DNA from: Burkholderia sp. Bp9143
Lineage (GTDB): Bacteria > Pseudomonadota > Gammaproteobacteria > Burkholderiales > Burkholderiaceae
Length of the DNA stretch: 64,000 nucleotides
Reading direction: 5' to 3'
Assembly: GCF_003853645.1 (NCBI RefSeq)
Contig: NZ_QTPO01000020.1
Location: forward strand, 62,001 to 126,000
A program made the translations under genes and the position numbers. The number at the start of each line of letters is the position of its first letter. Position 1 is the first letter of the stretch. The notes under the pieces were generated by a model, which made no database searches, had not been told where the DNA came from, and worked only from the letters and a program-made list of their open reading frames with translations. This document shows positions 10,745 through 19,438 of the stretch, piece by piece.

Positions 10745-11638
10745 TTACGCGTCCGCGTCGTCCGGCCAGCCTTCGCCCGTGCCGCGGTGCAGCACGAGAT
10801 CGTCATCGACCACCGCGCCGGCCGGGATTTCCGGCAGCGCGGCCAGCCGGTCGGCCAGCGCACGGCCGTCGACGTCGGCGAGCGCGAACAGCTGCGCGAA
10901 ATCGTCGATCACGAAGTAGGTCTTCTGGAACGTGTCGATGCGGTACCGCGTGCGCATCACGCGCTCGAGGTCGAAGCCGAGCCGGTTCGGCGCCGCGCTT
11001 TCGAGGCTGTACAGGCTTTCGCCTTTGCTCGACACGATCCCGGCTCCGTAGATCGACAGCCCGTTCGGGCCGTGCGGATCGCGGATCAGGCCGAACTCCA
11101 CCGTATACCAATAGAGGCGCGCCAGTCGCGCGAGCGCCGCTTCGTCGTCCGCGACCGCGAGTGCGGTGCGGCCGTATGCCTGCATGTAGTCGGCGAATAC
11201 CGGCTCGATCAGGAGCGGCACGTGGCCGAACAGATCGTGAAAGCAGTCGGGTTCCTGCAGGTAGTCGAGCTGATCCGGGCGGCGCATCCACCAGGTGACC
11301 GGAAACCGCCGGTTCGCGAGGTGCTCGAAGAACACGCGATCGGGCACGAGGCCCGGCACCGCGACGATCTCCCAGCCGGTGGCCGGCTTCAGCTGGCGGT
11401 TCACGTCGGCGAACGACGGCACGCGGTCGGCCGGCAGGTCGATCTTCCCGAGCCCGGCGACGAACGCGTCGCACGCGCGTCCGCGCAGCAGCGCCGACTG
11501 ACGTGCATAGAGCTGCTGCCACACCGCGTGGTCGACCTGGCCGTAGCGTTCGAGCGGCTGGTCGATGGTGAAATCGGCGCGGGTTTCGAGGCCCGCGTCG
11601 AACTGCTCCTGCAGTTTCGCGGTGACGACGGTGGACAT
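10745..11638 (-). CDS. phhA: Phenylalanine 4-monooxygenase
   Basis: A 297-residue non-haem iron hydroxylase that converts phenylalanine to tyrosine with tetrahydropterin and oxygen. The iron ligands are visible: H134 and H139 in CFHDLFGHVP and E181 in YWYTVEFGL. It is the single-domain bacterial form without the regulatory ACT domain. ATG 11638 gives the normal length; a GTG at 11653 would add five residues. It is followed by phhB and transcribed divergently from an Lrp/AsnC regulator across a 125-bp gap holding an 8-bp inverted repeat, so control by that regulator is likely, as with other amino-acid catabolic genes. Confidence 0.95.
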   Translation of the reverse strand: MSTVVTAKLQEQFDAGLETRADFTIDQPLERYGQVDHAVWQQLYARQSALLRGRACDAFVAGLGKIDLPADRVPSFADVNRQLKPATGWEIVAVPGLVPDRVFFEHLANRRFPVTWWMRRPDQLDYLQEPDCFHDLFGHVPLLIEPVFADYMQAYGRTALAVADDEAALARLARLYWYTVEFGLIRDPHGPNGLSIYGAGIVSSKGESLYSLESAAPNRLGFDLERVMRTRYRIDTFQKTYFVIDDFAQLFALADVDGRALADRLAALPEIPAGAVVDDDLVLHRGTGEGWPDDADA

Positions 11639-11729
11639 GATCTGGCTCTGCACGCTGTTGGTTGGGAACCATGCAAGTGTAGAGCGGGCGACGTGCGGAA
11701 TGGGCGCAAAGATGGCGTGGATTCACTTA

Positions 11730-11752
11730 TTGATGCGATAATCGCGCATCAA
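11730..11752. promoter_or_regulatory. Inverted-repeat operator between phhA and the Lrp-type regulator
   Basis: TTGATGCG (11730-11737) and CGCATCAA (11745-11752) form a perfect 8-bp inverted repeat with a 7-bp AT-rich spacer that contains GATAAT-like promoter bases. It sits 12 bp before the regulator start and about 90 bp upstream of phhA, where an Lrp/AsnC dimer site would be expected. Binding is inferred. Confidence 0.55.
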
Positions 11753-11763
11753 AACAGGAATAA

Positions 11764-12264
11764 ATGCGGAGAATGCTCATGCTGGAACTCGATCACTTCG
11801 ATCTCGCGCTTCTCGACGTGCTGCAGCGCTTCGGTCGCGCGACGCACCAGCAGCTTGGCGAGGAGGTGCCGCTGTCGCCGTCGCAGATCGGTCGGCGGCT
11901 GCAGCGGCTCGAGGCGGCCGGCGTGATCGAAGGCTACCGTGTGATGCTGCGCCCCGAAAAGCTCGGGCTCGGCGTCACGGCGTTTACGAGCCTGAAGCTC
12001 AAGCACCACGGCGATTCGATCATCGAGCAGTTCCAGCAGCAGATCGACGTGCTGCCCGAGGTGCTCGAATGCCATGCGGTGGTCGGTGATGCCGACTATC
12101 TGCTGCGGATCGTCGCGCCGGATCTCAACGCGCTGTCGCAGTTCGTGATGAAGAAGCTGATGCGTGTGCCGGGCGTCGACAGCGTGCGCTCGAACATCGT
12201 GCTGACGACCTTCAAGCGCAACGGCGCGCTGCCGCTCGCGCACCTGGCGCCCGGCGCCGCGTGA
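11764..12264 (+). CDS. Lrp/AsnC-family transcriptional regulator
   Basis: A 166-residue protein with an N-terminal helix-turn-helix (LDVLQRFGRATHQQLGEEVPLSPSQIGRR region, about 18-45) and a C-terminal RAM domain that binds amino acids and forms octamers. ATG codons at 11764, 11773 and 11779 are possible starts; the last gives the typical LELDHFDLALLDVLQ beginning, so the exact N-terminus is open. It is divergent from phhA with a shared inverted repeat, which makes it a likely regulator of phenylalanine hydroxylation, possibly responding to phenylalanine or tyrosine. That link is inferred from position. Confidence 0.88.
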   Translation: MRRMLMLELDHFDLALLDVLQRFGRATHQQLGEEVPLSPSQIGRRLQRLEAAGVIEGYRVMLRPEKLGLGVTAFTSLKLKHHGDSIIEQFQQQIDVLPEVLECHAVVGDADYLLRIVAPDLNALSQFVMKKLMRVPGVDSVRSNIVLTTFKRNGALPLAHLAPGAA

Positions 12265-12314
12265 CGCGGCGGGCCGGCGGCGGGGCGCAAGGCGCCGCTG
12301 CGGATAGGGCCAGA

Positions 12315-12848
12315 TCAGGCCGCTTCGTGCTGCGCGTCGGCGTTCAGCAGGTCGACGTACGCGACCGCGACGAGATCCTCCTGCGCCACGCCGAGCTTCG
12401 CGAACACGTCATGCGCCTCGGCTTCGCCGCCGGCTTCGTCGTCGTCGGGGCCGAGCACCACTTCCAGTTCGATGAAGTCGCCGAGGCCGTCGACGCGGTC
12501 GAGGTGGATCCGCGTGCGGCCGACGAGGTACACGTGCCGTTCCTTCGTCACGATCCCGCGCGTGGTCAGCGCGGTCGCAAGCAGCGAGTGCATCGCGTCC
12601 GGGTTCGTCACCGGGCTGCGCGTGTAGTACGACGCCTTCGGGCCGTCGCGGTCGTCGCGCTGGTAGAAGATCAGTTCGGCCGGCGTGCCGTCCTCGAAGC
12701 GGCGCAGCTTCAGCCGGCCGCGCGGCACGTCGTAGAAGAAATCCTGCTGACGGTAGAACAGCGGCGCTTCGGTCGCGAGCGTAGCCGCCTGTTCGCGCAG
12801 GCGGTCGAATTCTCGGGCGCGGGCTTTGATCTCGATGTTGCGGGCCAT
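12315..12848 (-). CDS. CYTH-domain protein (class IV adenylate cyclase / triphosphatase fold)
   Basis: A 177-residue cytosolic protein starting ARNIEIKARAREF, the CYTH version of the ExExK triphosphate-binding strand. Further charged strands (LKLRRF, LIFYQRD, YYTRSP, VTKERHVYLV, IHLDRVDGLGDFIELEVVL) line the family's tunnel-shaped active site. Members hydrolyse inorganic or thiamine triphosphate or, less often, make cAMP; sequence alone does not decide. ATG 12848 has AAGGAGA just upstream on the minus strand and is preferred over a TTG at 12863. The gene converges on the Lrp-type regulator gene with a 50-bp gap. Nothing notable is seen in the 235-bp gap on its other side. Confidence 0.8.
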   Translation of the reverse strand: MARNIEIKARAREFDRLREQAATLATEAPLFYRQQDFFYDVPRGRLKLRRFEDGTPAELIFYQRDDRDGPKASYYTRSPVTNPDAMHSLLATALTTRGIVTKERHVYLVGRTRIHLDRVDGLGDFIELEVVLGPDDDEAGGEAEAHDVFAKLGVAQEDLVAVAYVDLLNADAQHEAA

Positions 12849-13083
12849 GCGGGTCTCCTTCAATCAGGGGTCTCGCGGTGTGCGAAGGCACAATCTAGCA
12901 AAAAGCCTGCGATGGCGGCGTGACGAGCAAGCGGGACGCGGCGACACGCCACGGGGCGGGCGATTCGAGCCTGTCCGTGATGCCACGCGTCACCGGGGCG
13001 CGGGTGGGCGATCCGCAGGATGCGCCGGATGCATCAGGCGCCGACGCCCGATGCACGACCGACGACACCGACATCAGCCGCAC

Positions 13084-13983
13084 TCATGTCATCCACTGGG
13101 TCTCGATCAATCGCAGCGCGGCCGCGATCGCCGGTTCGTCGCGCCGCTCGGCGAGCGTCACGAACGTCAGCTCGGTCGGCACCGTCACGCGTTCGACGAT
13201 CGTCAGCGCATGCGCGTGCGCTTCGGCCAGCGCGGTCGAGTCGCGTGCGAGCGTCAACCCGATCCCCGATTTGACGAGGTCGAGCATCGACTGCTCCTGG
13301 TCGACCTCGGCGACCTTCGCCGGCTGCGCGCCGGCCGCCGCGAACAGCCGCGACAGCAGCCGGTGATGGGCGGACGCCGGTGGCGTCCAGATCCACGGCA
13401 GCGTGGCGAGCGCGCGCCAGTCGTGCGCGCGCTGCACGCGCTCCTTCCAGCCGGCCGGTGCGAGCACGCGGTAGTGGAAACGCGTGAGCGTGACCGTGTG
13501 GAACAGCGTGTCGTCGCGCGGATCGTCCTCGCCGGGCCGGCCGATGTAGTAGCCGACGTCGAGCGCCTGCGCACGCACCTGTTCGAGCACCCAGCCGGAC
13601 ATCCCGTGCCGTAGCGCGGTTTCGATCTGCGGATGGGTTTCGACGAGCGCGCGCAGGAAGCCGCCGAGCCGCAGGAAGCCCGGATCGAGGATCGTGCCGA
13701 TCCGCAGCCGGCCGCGCACCTCGTGCCGCAGCGCAGCAGCGGCGCGCTGCACGTCGGCGGCCGCGGCCAGCGCGCGCTCCGCGTGCGGCAGCAGCGTCTG
13801 GCCGTCGCGCGTGAGCGCGAGCCCGCGCGACGTGCGCGTGAACAGGGTGACGCCGAGCGTTTCCTGCAGATGCTTGATCTGCAGGCTGACGGCCGGCTGT
13901 GTCAGATGCAGCTGCACGGCGGCGCGCGTCAGGTTGCCTTCGCGGGCGACCGTCGCGAACGCACGGAGCAGGGTGAGATCCAT
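13084..13983 (-). CDS. LysR-family transcriptional regulator
   Basis: A 299-residue regulator. Residues 1-60 are the LysR winged helix (DLTLLRAFATVAREGNLTRA with LTQPAVSLQIKHLQ as the recognition part); residues 90-295 form the periplasmic-binding-like effector domain. ATG 13983 gives the canonical start; an open frame to 14022 lacks a match. The gene points away from the GMC oxidoreductase gene across a 363-bp gap that contains four tandem hairpin repeats near the oxidoreductase. By the usual LysR arrangement it may control the oxidoreductase, with its own operator close to 13984-14060; this is inference. Confidence 0.9.
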   Translation of the reverse strand: MDLTLLRAFATVAREGNLTRAAVQLHLTQPAVSLQIKHLQETLGVTLFTRTSRGLALTRDGQTLLPHAERALAAAADVQRAAAALRHEVRGRLRIGTILDPGFLRLGGFLRALVETHPQIETALRHGMSGWVLEQVRAQALDVGYYIGRPGEDDPRDDTLFHTVTLTRFHYRVLAPAGWKERVQRAHDWRALATLPWIWTPPASAHHRLLSRLFAAAGAQPAKVAEVDQEQSMLDLVKSGIGLTLARDSTALAEAHAHALTIVERVTVPTELTFVTLAERRDEPAIAAALRLIETQWMT

Positions 13984-14144
13984 CGTCGTGATATGAGCGC
14001 AGCTTATAACGCAGTTCAGCATAACTCATTGGATCGGCGGCGCGCGCGCGGAGTACGCTTCATCGGTCGCGTCGCTCGCGACGCACTATGCTGAAAACGA
14101 CGCGCGGGAATGTGCCGCGCGGGGCACAAACAACAATGAGCTTT

Positions 14145-14331
14145 GCATGGGACCCGAGTAAGTGCCAAAGCGCTAACTCGGGTCGACCGCGAAGCATGGG
14201 ACCCAAGTAAGCGCTAAAGCGCTAACTCGGGTCGACCGCGAAGCATGGGACCCAAGTAAGTGCTAAAGCACTAACTCGGGTCGACCGCGAAGCATGGGAC
14301 CCGAGTAAGTGCTAAAGCACTAACTCGGGTC
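14145..14331 (+). repeat. Four tandem 49-bp hairpin repeats upstream of the GMC oxidoreductase
   Basis: Units start at 14145, 14194, 14243 and 14292; each holds a 34-nt stem-loop (14151-14184, 14200-14233, 14249-14282, 14298-14331). Each stem has an outer 9-bp arm (GACCCGAGT or GACCCAAGT with ACTCGGGTC), an unpaired A on each side, an inner 6-bp stem and a two-base AA loop. The inner stem changes in a paired way between copies (AGCGCT/AGCGCT versus AGTGCT/AGCACT). The last copy runs straight into ACAGGAG, the ribosome-binding site for 14347. The same element occurs between atpD and atpC. Confidence 0.9.
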
Positions 14332-14346
14332 GACAGGAGACACGCT

Positions 14347-16032
14347 GTGAGTACTCAACGCACGCTCGAGGGCGAATTCGATTACGTGATCGTCGGCGCG
14401 GGCACCGCAGGTTGCGTGCTCGCGAATCGCCTGACCGAGGATCCCGAGATCCGCGTGCTGTTGCTCGAAGCGGGCGGCAAGGACGACTATCACTGGATCC
14501 ACATCCCGGTCGGCTATCTGTACTGCATCGGCAATCCGCGCACCGACTGGCTGTACAAGACGCAGCCCGAGGCGGCGTTGAACGGCCGCGCGCTGTCGTA
14601 TCCGCGCGGCCGCGTGCTCGGCGGCTGCTCGTCGATCAACGGAATGATCTATATGCGCGGCCAGCGCGAGGATTACGACAGCTGGGCGCAGGAAACCGGC
14701 GACGCCGGCTGGTCGTGGGACAGCGTGCTGCCGATCTTCAAGCGCAGCGAGGACCACCACGCGGGCGCGAGCGACGCGCACGGCGCGGGCGGCTACTGGC
14801 GCGTCGAGAAGCAGCGGCTGCGCTGGGAGATCCTCGAATCGTTCGCACAGGCCGCGCAGCAGACGGGCATCCCTGCGACCGACGATTTCAACCGCGGCGA
14901 CAACACCGGGGTCGGCTATTTCGAGGTGAACCAGAAGCGCGGCGTGCGCTGGAATACGTCGAAGGCGTTCCTGCGGCCCGCGATGACGCGCCCGAACCTG
15001 ACCGTGATCACCGGCGCGCATGCGCAGCGCGTGATCTTCGACGGTCGGCGTGCGGTCGGCGTCGAGTATCGTGGCGGCGGCACCGACTACGTCGCGCGCG
15101 CGCGCGCCGAAGTGCTGCTGACCGCCGGCGCCGTGAATTCGCCGCAGCTGCTCGAACTGTCGGGCATCGGTGCGGGCGCACGGCTACAGGCACTCGGCAT
15201 CGAGGTCGTGCAGGATCTGCCGGGTGTCGGCGAGAACCTGCAGGATCACCTGCAGCTGCGGATGGCGTTTCGCGTCGAAGGCGTGCGCACGTTGAACACG
15301 CTGTCCGCGCACTGGTGGGGCAAGCTGATGATCGGCGCCGAATATGCGCTGCTGCAGCGCGGGCCGATGTCGATGGCGCCGTCGCAACTCGGCGCGTTCG
15401 CGAAGTCCGATCCCGACGATCCGGCGCTCACGCGCCCCGATCTCGAATACCACGTGCAGCCGCTGTCGCTCGAGCGCTTCGGCGAGCCGCTGCACAGCTT
15501 CAACGCCTTCACGGCGTCCGTCTGCCATCTGCGGCCGAGCTCGCGCGGCAGCGTGCATATCGCGAGCCCCGATGCGGGCGTGGCGCCGTCGATCGCACCG
15601 AACTACCTGTCGACCGACCACGATCGTCATGTCGCCGCGAACGCGCTGCGCCTCACGCGCCGGATCGCGTCCGCGCCGGCACTCGCGCGCTACCGTCCGG
15701 AGGAGATCCTGCCGGGCCCGCGGTACCGGACCGAAGCGGAACTGATCGAAGCGGCGGGCGCGGTCGGCACGACGATCTTCCATCCGGTCGGTACGTGCCG
15801 GATGGGGCGCGCGGACGATGCGCGTGCCGTCGTCGACAGCCGGCTGTGCGTGCGCGGCATCGCCGGGCTGCGGATCGTCGATGCGTCGGTGATGCCGTTC
15901 ATTACGTCGGGCAACACGAATTCGCCGACGCTGATGATCGCCGAGCGCGCGAGCGACATGATCCGCGCCGATCGACGCGCGGCGCACGACGCGACGCAGG
16001 TGCGAACGGACGCGGCGATGACGGCTGAGTGA
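14347..16032 (+). CDS. GMC-family FAD-dependent oxidoreductase (alcohol or choline dehydrogenase type)
   Basis: A 561-residue flavoprotein. The FAD dinucleotide-binding motif VIVGAGTAGCVLANRL is at about residues 14-29; the two GMC signatures appear as YPRGRVLGGCSSINGMIYMRG and GAVNSPQLLELSGIG; the C-terminal active-site region has FHPVGTCRMG and NTNSPTLMIAERASDMI. Such enzymes oxidise primary alcohols, choline or polyethylene glycols and pass electrons to quinones or other acceptors. The GTG at 14347 is 6 bp after AGGAG, the end of the hairpin-repeat array. It is divergent from a LysR gene. No betB or alkane genes are adjacent, so the substrate is open; AlkJ-like alcohol dehydrogenase is the best guess. 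Confidence 0.88.
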   Translation: MSTQRTLEGEFDYVIVGAGTAGCVLANRLTEDPEIRVLLLEAGGKDDYHWIHIPVGYLYCIGNPRTDWLYKTQPEAALNGRALSYPRGRVLGGCSSINGMIYMRGQREDYDSWAQETGDAGWSWDSVLPIFKRSEDHHAGASDAHGAGGYWRVEKQRLRWEILESFAQAAQQTGIPATDDFNRGDNTGVGYFEVNQKRGVRWNTSKAFLRPAMTRPNLTVITGAHAQRVIFDGRRAVGVEYRGGGTDYVARARAEVLLTAGAVNSPQLLELSGIGAGARLQALGIEVVQDLPGVGENLQDHLQLRMAFRVEGVRTLNTLSAHWWGKLMIGAEYALLQRGPMSMAPSQLGAFAKSDPDDPALTRPDLEYHVQPLSLERFGEPLHSFNAFTASVCHLRPSSRGSVHIASPDAGVAPSIAPNYLSTDHDRHVAANALRLTRRIASAPALARYRPEEILPGPRYRTEAELIEAAGAVGTTIFHPVGTCRMGRADDARAVVDSRLCVRGIAGLRIVDASVMPFITSGNTNSPTLMIAERASDMIRADRRAAHDATQVRTDAAMTAE

Positions 16033-16327
16033 CACCAGGCTGACGCGCACGTCAGCGGGCCGTCATCATGGCGCCCACTGTTTCGCCATGCAAAACAATC
16101 CGACACGTGCGGATCGCAACGTTTCGACGGCACGCACCGCGATTGCGCCGCGAGCCGCGCATTGCTCGCAGCGTTCTTGTCGCGCGACGACATGACGCGC
16201 GGCGTAACGTGCCCGCGTTCGTGCAGGCACGCGCCATGCGATCGCGCGACTGTCGATGATGCGCGTGTCAAAAAAACGCGTCGAAAATACGCGCTCAGCC
16301 GCGTCCGATATGGCGGCCAGCCCTATA

Positions 16328-16351
16328 AGTGCAAATCCCGATGATTGCACT
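16328..16351. promoter_or_regulatory. Inverted repeat upstream of the first Liv cluster
   Basis: AGTGCAA (16328-16334) and TTGCACT (16345-16351) form a perfect 7-bp inverted repeat with a 10-bp spacer in the 486-bp gap 16033-16518, next to a TATAAG sequence at 16324. It could be an operator for the ABC cluster that starts at 16519. No gene was seen in this gap. Confidence 0.3.
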
Positions 16352-16518
16352 GCACCAACGGCGCGACAATGTTGCGCAGTATGCATACGCGTCGGCGCGG
16401 GAGACCACCCTCGATGCGTAATACGGCGTCCGGGGGCAGCTCGCTCATCCGCAGACCTGTTCGCGGTCGCTTGCGCGAATCTTCCCGGTGCTTCGCCTGA
16501 CTTCGTACGGAAGGGAAC

Positions 16519-17298
16519 ATGATTCTCGGCGACACGATTCTGGAAACACGCGGACTGACGAAGGAGTTCAGGGGCTTCACTGCCGTGAACGGGGTCAACC
16601 TGCGTGTGCGCCGCGGTGCGATCCATGCGTTGATCGGGCCGAACGGCGCGGGCAAGACCACCTGCTTCAACCTGCTGACCAAGTTCCTGACACCGACGGC
16701 CGGTCAGATCGTCTTCAACGGAATCGACATCACCGACGAGCGGCCCGCGCAGGTCGCGCGCCGCGGCATCATCCGTTCATTCCAGATCTCGGCGGTATTC
16801 CCGCACCTGACCGCGTTGCAGAACGTGCGCATCGGCCTGCAGCGCGCACTCGGCACCGAATTCCATTTCTGGCGCAGCGAGCGCACGTTGCGGCGCCTCG
16901 ACGATCGCGCGATGGATCTCCTCACGCAGGTCGGCCTCACCGATTTCGCGCACGTGCCGACGGTGGAGCTCGCGTACGGCCGCAAGCGCGCGCTCGAGAT
17001 CGCGACGACGCTCGCGATGGAACCCGAGTTGATGCTGCTCGATGAGCCCACGCAAGGGATGGGCCACGAGGACGTCGATCGCGTGACCGCGCTGATCAAG
17101 AAGGTCGCGAGCGGCCGCACGATCCTGATGGTCGAGCACAACATGAACGTGATCGCGGGCATTTCGGACACGATTACCGTCCTGCAGCGCGGCGAGGTGC
17201 TGGCCGAAGGCTCGTATGCGGAAGTGTCGAAGAATCCGCTTGTGATCGAGGCCTACATGGGCAGCGCCGATGCGGCGCTCGCGGGGGCGCACGCATGA
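16519..17298 (+). CDS. Liv-type ABC importer ATPase (LivG-like)
   Basis: A 259-residue cytoplasmic ATPase of the branched-chain/hydrophobic amino acid (HAAT) import family. Walker A is GPNGAGKT at residues 40-47; Walker B is LMLLDEPTQGM; the H-loop histidine lies in MVEHNM. The ABC signature is the degenerate LAYGRKRALEIA seen in LivG subunits. ATG 16519 follows GGAAGGGA. Its last 4 bp overlap the start of the livF-like gene, showing tight coupling. Order here is livG-livF-binding protein-livH-livM. The binding protein of this cluster looks more like those for amides or aromatic compounds than a leucine receptor, so the cargo is uncertain. Confidence 0.88.
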   Translation: MILGDTILETRGLTKEFRGFTAVNGVNLRVRRGAIHALIGPNGAGKTTCFNLLTKFLTPTAGQIVFNGIDITDERPAQVARRGIIRSFQISAVFPHLTALQNVRIGLQRALGTEFHFWRSERTLRRLDDRAMDLLTQVGLTDFAHVPTVELAYGRKRALEIATTLAMEPELMLLDEPTQGMGHEDVDRVTALIKKVASGRTILMVEHNMNVIAGISDTITVLQRGEVLAEGSYAEVSKNPLVIEAYMGSADAALAGAHA

Positions 17299-18050
17299 AG
17301 CACAGCGAACGGGAGGAACGCGAATTGAGCGGCGTCGAAAGCGGCACGCCCGCGCTGGAGATCACGGGCCTCGAGGCCTGGTACGGGGAATCCCACATAT
17401 TGCACGGTGTCGACCTGAGCGTTCATCGCGGCGAGGTCGTCACACTGCTCGGCCGCAACGGCGCGGGCCGCACCACGACGCTGCGCGCGATCATGGGCCT
17501 CACCGGCCGGCGCAGCGGCTCGATCAAGGTCGCCGGCAACGAGACGATCGGGCTCGCGACGCACCGCATCGCGCATTTCGGCATCGGCTATTGCCCGGAA
17601 GAGCGCGGGATCTTCTCGAGCCTGTCGTGCGAGGAGAACCTGATGCTGCCGCCGCCGATCGGCCCGAGCGAGCACGCGATGTCGCTCGACGAGATCTACG
17701 CGATGTTCCCGAACCTCGCGTCGCGCCGGCAGAGCCAGGGCACGCGGCTGTCCGGCGGCGAGCAGCAGATGCTCGCGGTGGCGCGGATCCTGCGCACCGG
17801 CGCGAACCTGCTGCTGCTCGATGAAATTTCCGAAGGCCTCGCGCCCGTGATCGTGCAGGCGCTCGCACGAATGATCGTCGAGCTGAAGGCGCGCGGCTAC
17901 ACGGTGGTGATGGTCGAACAGAATTTCCGCTTCGCCGCACCGCTCGCCGACCGCTTCTACGTGATGGAGCATGGCCGCATCGTCGAGCATTTCCGCTCAT
18001 CCGAACTGGAAGGCAAGATGCCGATCCTTCACGACCTGCTCGGGGTGTGA
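17295..18050 (+). CDS. Liv-type ABC importer ATPase (LivF-like) with Walker A Lys replaced by Arg
   Basis: A 251-residue ATPase, the partner of the LivG-like subunit. The signature LSGGEQQMLAVARIL, Walker B LLLLDEISEGL and H-loop region VEQNF (Gln-Asn, usual for LivF) are present. The Walker A motif reads GRNGAGRT (residues 53-60): the normally invariant lysine is arginine (codon CGC, 17488-17490). That lysine contacts the ATP phosphates, so this site may bind or hydrolyse ATP poorly and the dimer may rely on the other subunit. The reading frame is otherwise intact, so it is not a decayed gene. The first 20 residues are a charged extension beyond the usual LivF start. It overlaps livG by 4 bp. 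Confidence 0.87.
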   Translation: MKHSEREERELSGVESGTPALEITGLEAWYGESHILHGVDLSVHRGEVVTLLGRNGAGRTTTLRAIMGLTGRRSGSIKVAGNETIGLATHRIAHFGIGYCPEERGIFSSLSCEENLMLPPPIGPSEHAMSLDEIYAMFPNLASRRQSQGTRLSGGEQQMLAVARILRTGANLLLLDEISEGLAPVIVQALARMIVELKARGYTVVMVEQNFRFAAPLADRFYVMEHGRIVEHFRSSELEGKMPILHDLLGV

Positions 18051-18126
18051 CGCCGCCCCGTTTCCCTTGCCGCTAGCCGTGGCGGCCTCGAACAACCACA
18101 ACGCATCAGAACAACAGGAGACGTCA

Positions 18127-19326
18127 ATGAAAATGAAGACCCTCGCACACGCATGTCTCGCGGTCGCGACCGCAGCGTTCACCGCCGGCGCCGCACACGC
18201 CGCGGATAGCGTGAAGATCGGCTTCATCACCGACATGTCGGGGCTTTACGCGGACATCGACGGGCAGGGCGGCCTCGAGGCGATCCGGATGGCGGTCGCC
18301 GACTTCGGCGGCAAGGTGCTCGGCAAGCCGATCGAGGTCGTCTATGCCGATCACCAGAACAAGGCGGACATCGCCGCGTCGAAGGCGCGCGAATGGATGG
18401 ACCGCGGCGGGCTCGACCTGCTGGTCGGCGGCACGAATTCCGCGACCGCGCTGTCGATGAACCAGGTCGCGGCCGAGAAGAAGAAGGTCTACATCAACAT
18501 CGGTGCGGGCGCCGACACGCTGACCAACGAGCAGTGCACGCCGTACACGATCCACTACGCATACGACACGATGGCGCTCGCGAAGGGCACCGGCTCGGCG
18601 GTGGTGAAGCAGGGCGGCAAGAGCTGGTTCTTCCTGACCGCCGACTATGCGTTCGGCAAGGCGCTCGAGAAGAACACGTCGGACGTCGTGAAGGCGAACG
18701 GCGGCCAGGTGCTCGGCGCGGTGCGGCACCCGCTGTCGGCGTCGGACTTCTCGTCGTTCCTGCTGCAGGCGCAGTCGTCGAAGGCGCAGATCCTCGGCCT
18801 CGCGAACGCGGGCGGCGACACGATCAACGCGATCAAGGCCGCGAAGGAATTCGGCATCACGAAGACGATGAAGATCGCCGCGCTGCTGATGTTCATCAAC
18901 GACGTGCACAGCCTCGGCCTCGAGACGACCCAGGGCCTCGTGCTGACCGACAGCTGGTACTGGAACCGCGACGCGGCAGCGCGCCAGTGGGCGCAGCGCT
19001 ACTTCGGCAAGATGAAGAAAATGCCGTCGAGCCTGCAGGCGGCGGACTACTCGTCGGTGACGACGTACCTGAAGGCCGTGCAGGCCGCCGGCACGACCGA
19101 CTCCGACAAGGTGATGGCCGAGCTGAAGAAGATCAAGGTCAACGACTTCTACGCGAAGGGCTACATCCGCGCGGACGGCAGCATGATCCACGACATGTAC
19201 CTGATGGAAGTGAAGAAGCCGTCGGAATCGAAGGAACCCTGGGATTACTACAAGGTGCTCGCGACGATTCCGGGCGAGCAGGCGTTCACGACCAAGCAGG
19301 AGACGCGCTGCGCGATGTGGAAGTAA
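18127..19326 (+). CDS. Periplasmic substrate-binding protein of the first Liv cluster
   Basis: A 399-residue secreted receptor. The N-terminus MKMKTLAHACLAVATAAF with cleavage after AHA near residue 25 is a clear signal peptide. The mature protein (VKIGFITDMSGLYADIDGQGG onward) is a type I periplasmic-binding fold of the Peripla_BP_6 family used by HAAT importers. It ends with a cysteine-containing tail (TRCAMWK). ATG 18127 follows ACAGGAG. Its acceptor and product profile is unlike classical LivJ: members of this subgroup often carry aromatic acids, amides or urea-like compounds. It sits between the ATPase pair and the permease pair of the same direction. Confidence 0.87.
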   Translation: MKMKTLAHACLAVATAAFTAGAAHAADSVKIGFITDMSGLYADIDGQGGLEAIRMAVADFGGKVLGKPIEVVYADHQNKADIAASKAREWMDRGGLDLLVGGTNSATALSMNQVAAEKKKVYINIGAGADTLTNEQCTPYTIHYAYDTMALAKGTGSAVVKQGGKSWFFLTADYAFGKALEKNTSDVVKANGGQVLGAVRHPLSASDFSSFLLQAQSSKAQILGLANAGGDTINAIKAAKEFGITKTMKIAALLMFINDVHSLGLETTQGLVLTDSWYWNRDAAARQWAQRYFGKMKKMPSSLQAADYSSVTTYLKAVQAAGTTDSDKVMAELKKIKVNDFYAKGYIRADGSMIHDMYLMEVKKPSESKEPWDYYKVLATIPGEQAFTTKQETRCAMWK

Positions 19327-19438
19327 GCGCGACGGTGCGGCGCGTGGTGGCGGCTGCAGCGATGTGCCTGCTGCGCCGCCCGCGCGCGACGACTTGAAAG
19401 TTGCGCACGCAACGAAACTCAACCTGACGGCTAAGTCG

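Noticed and set aside
14145..14331. Regularly spaced repeats resembling a small CRISPR array
   Set aside because: The 49-bp units are nearly identical throughout with no variable spacers, each is a complete hairpin, and no cas genes are present.
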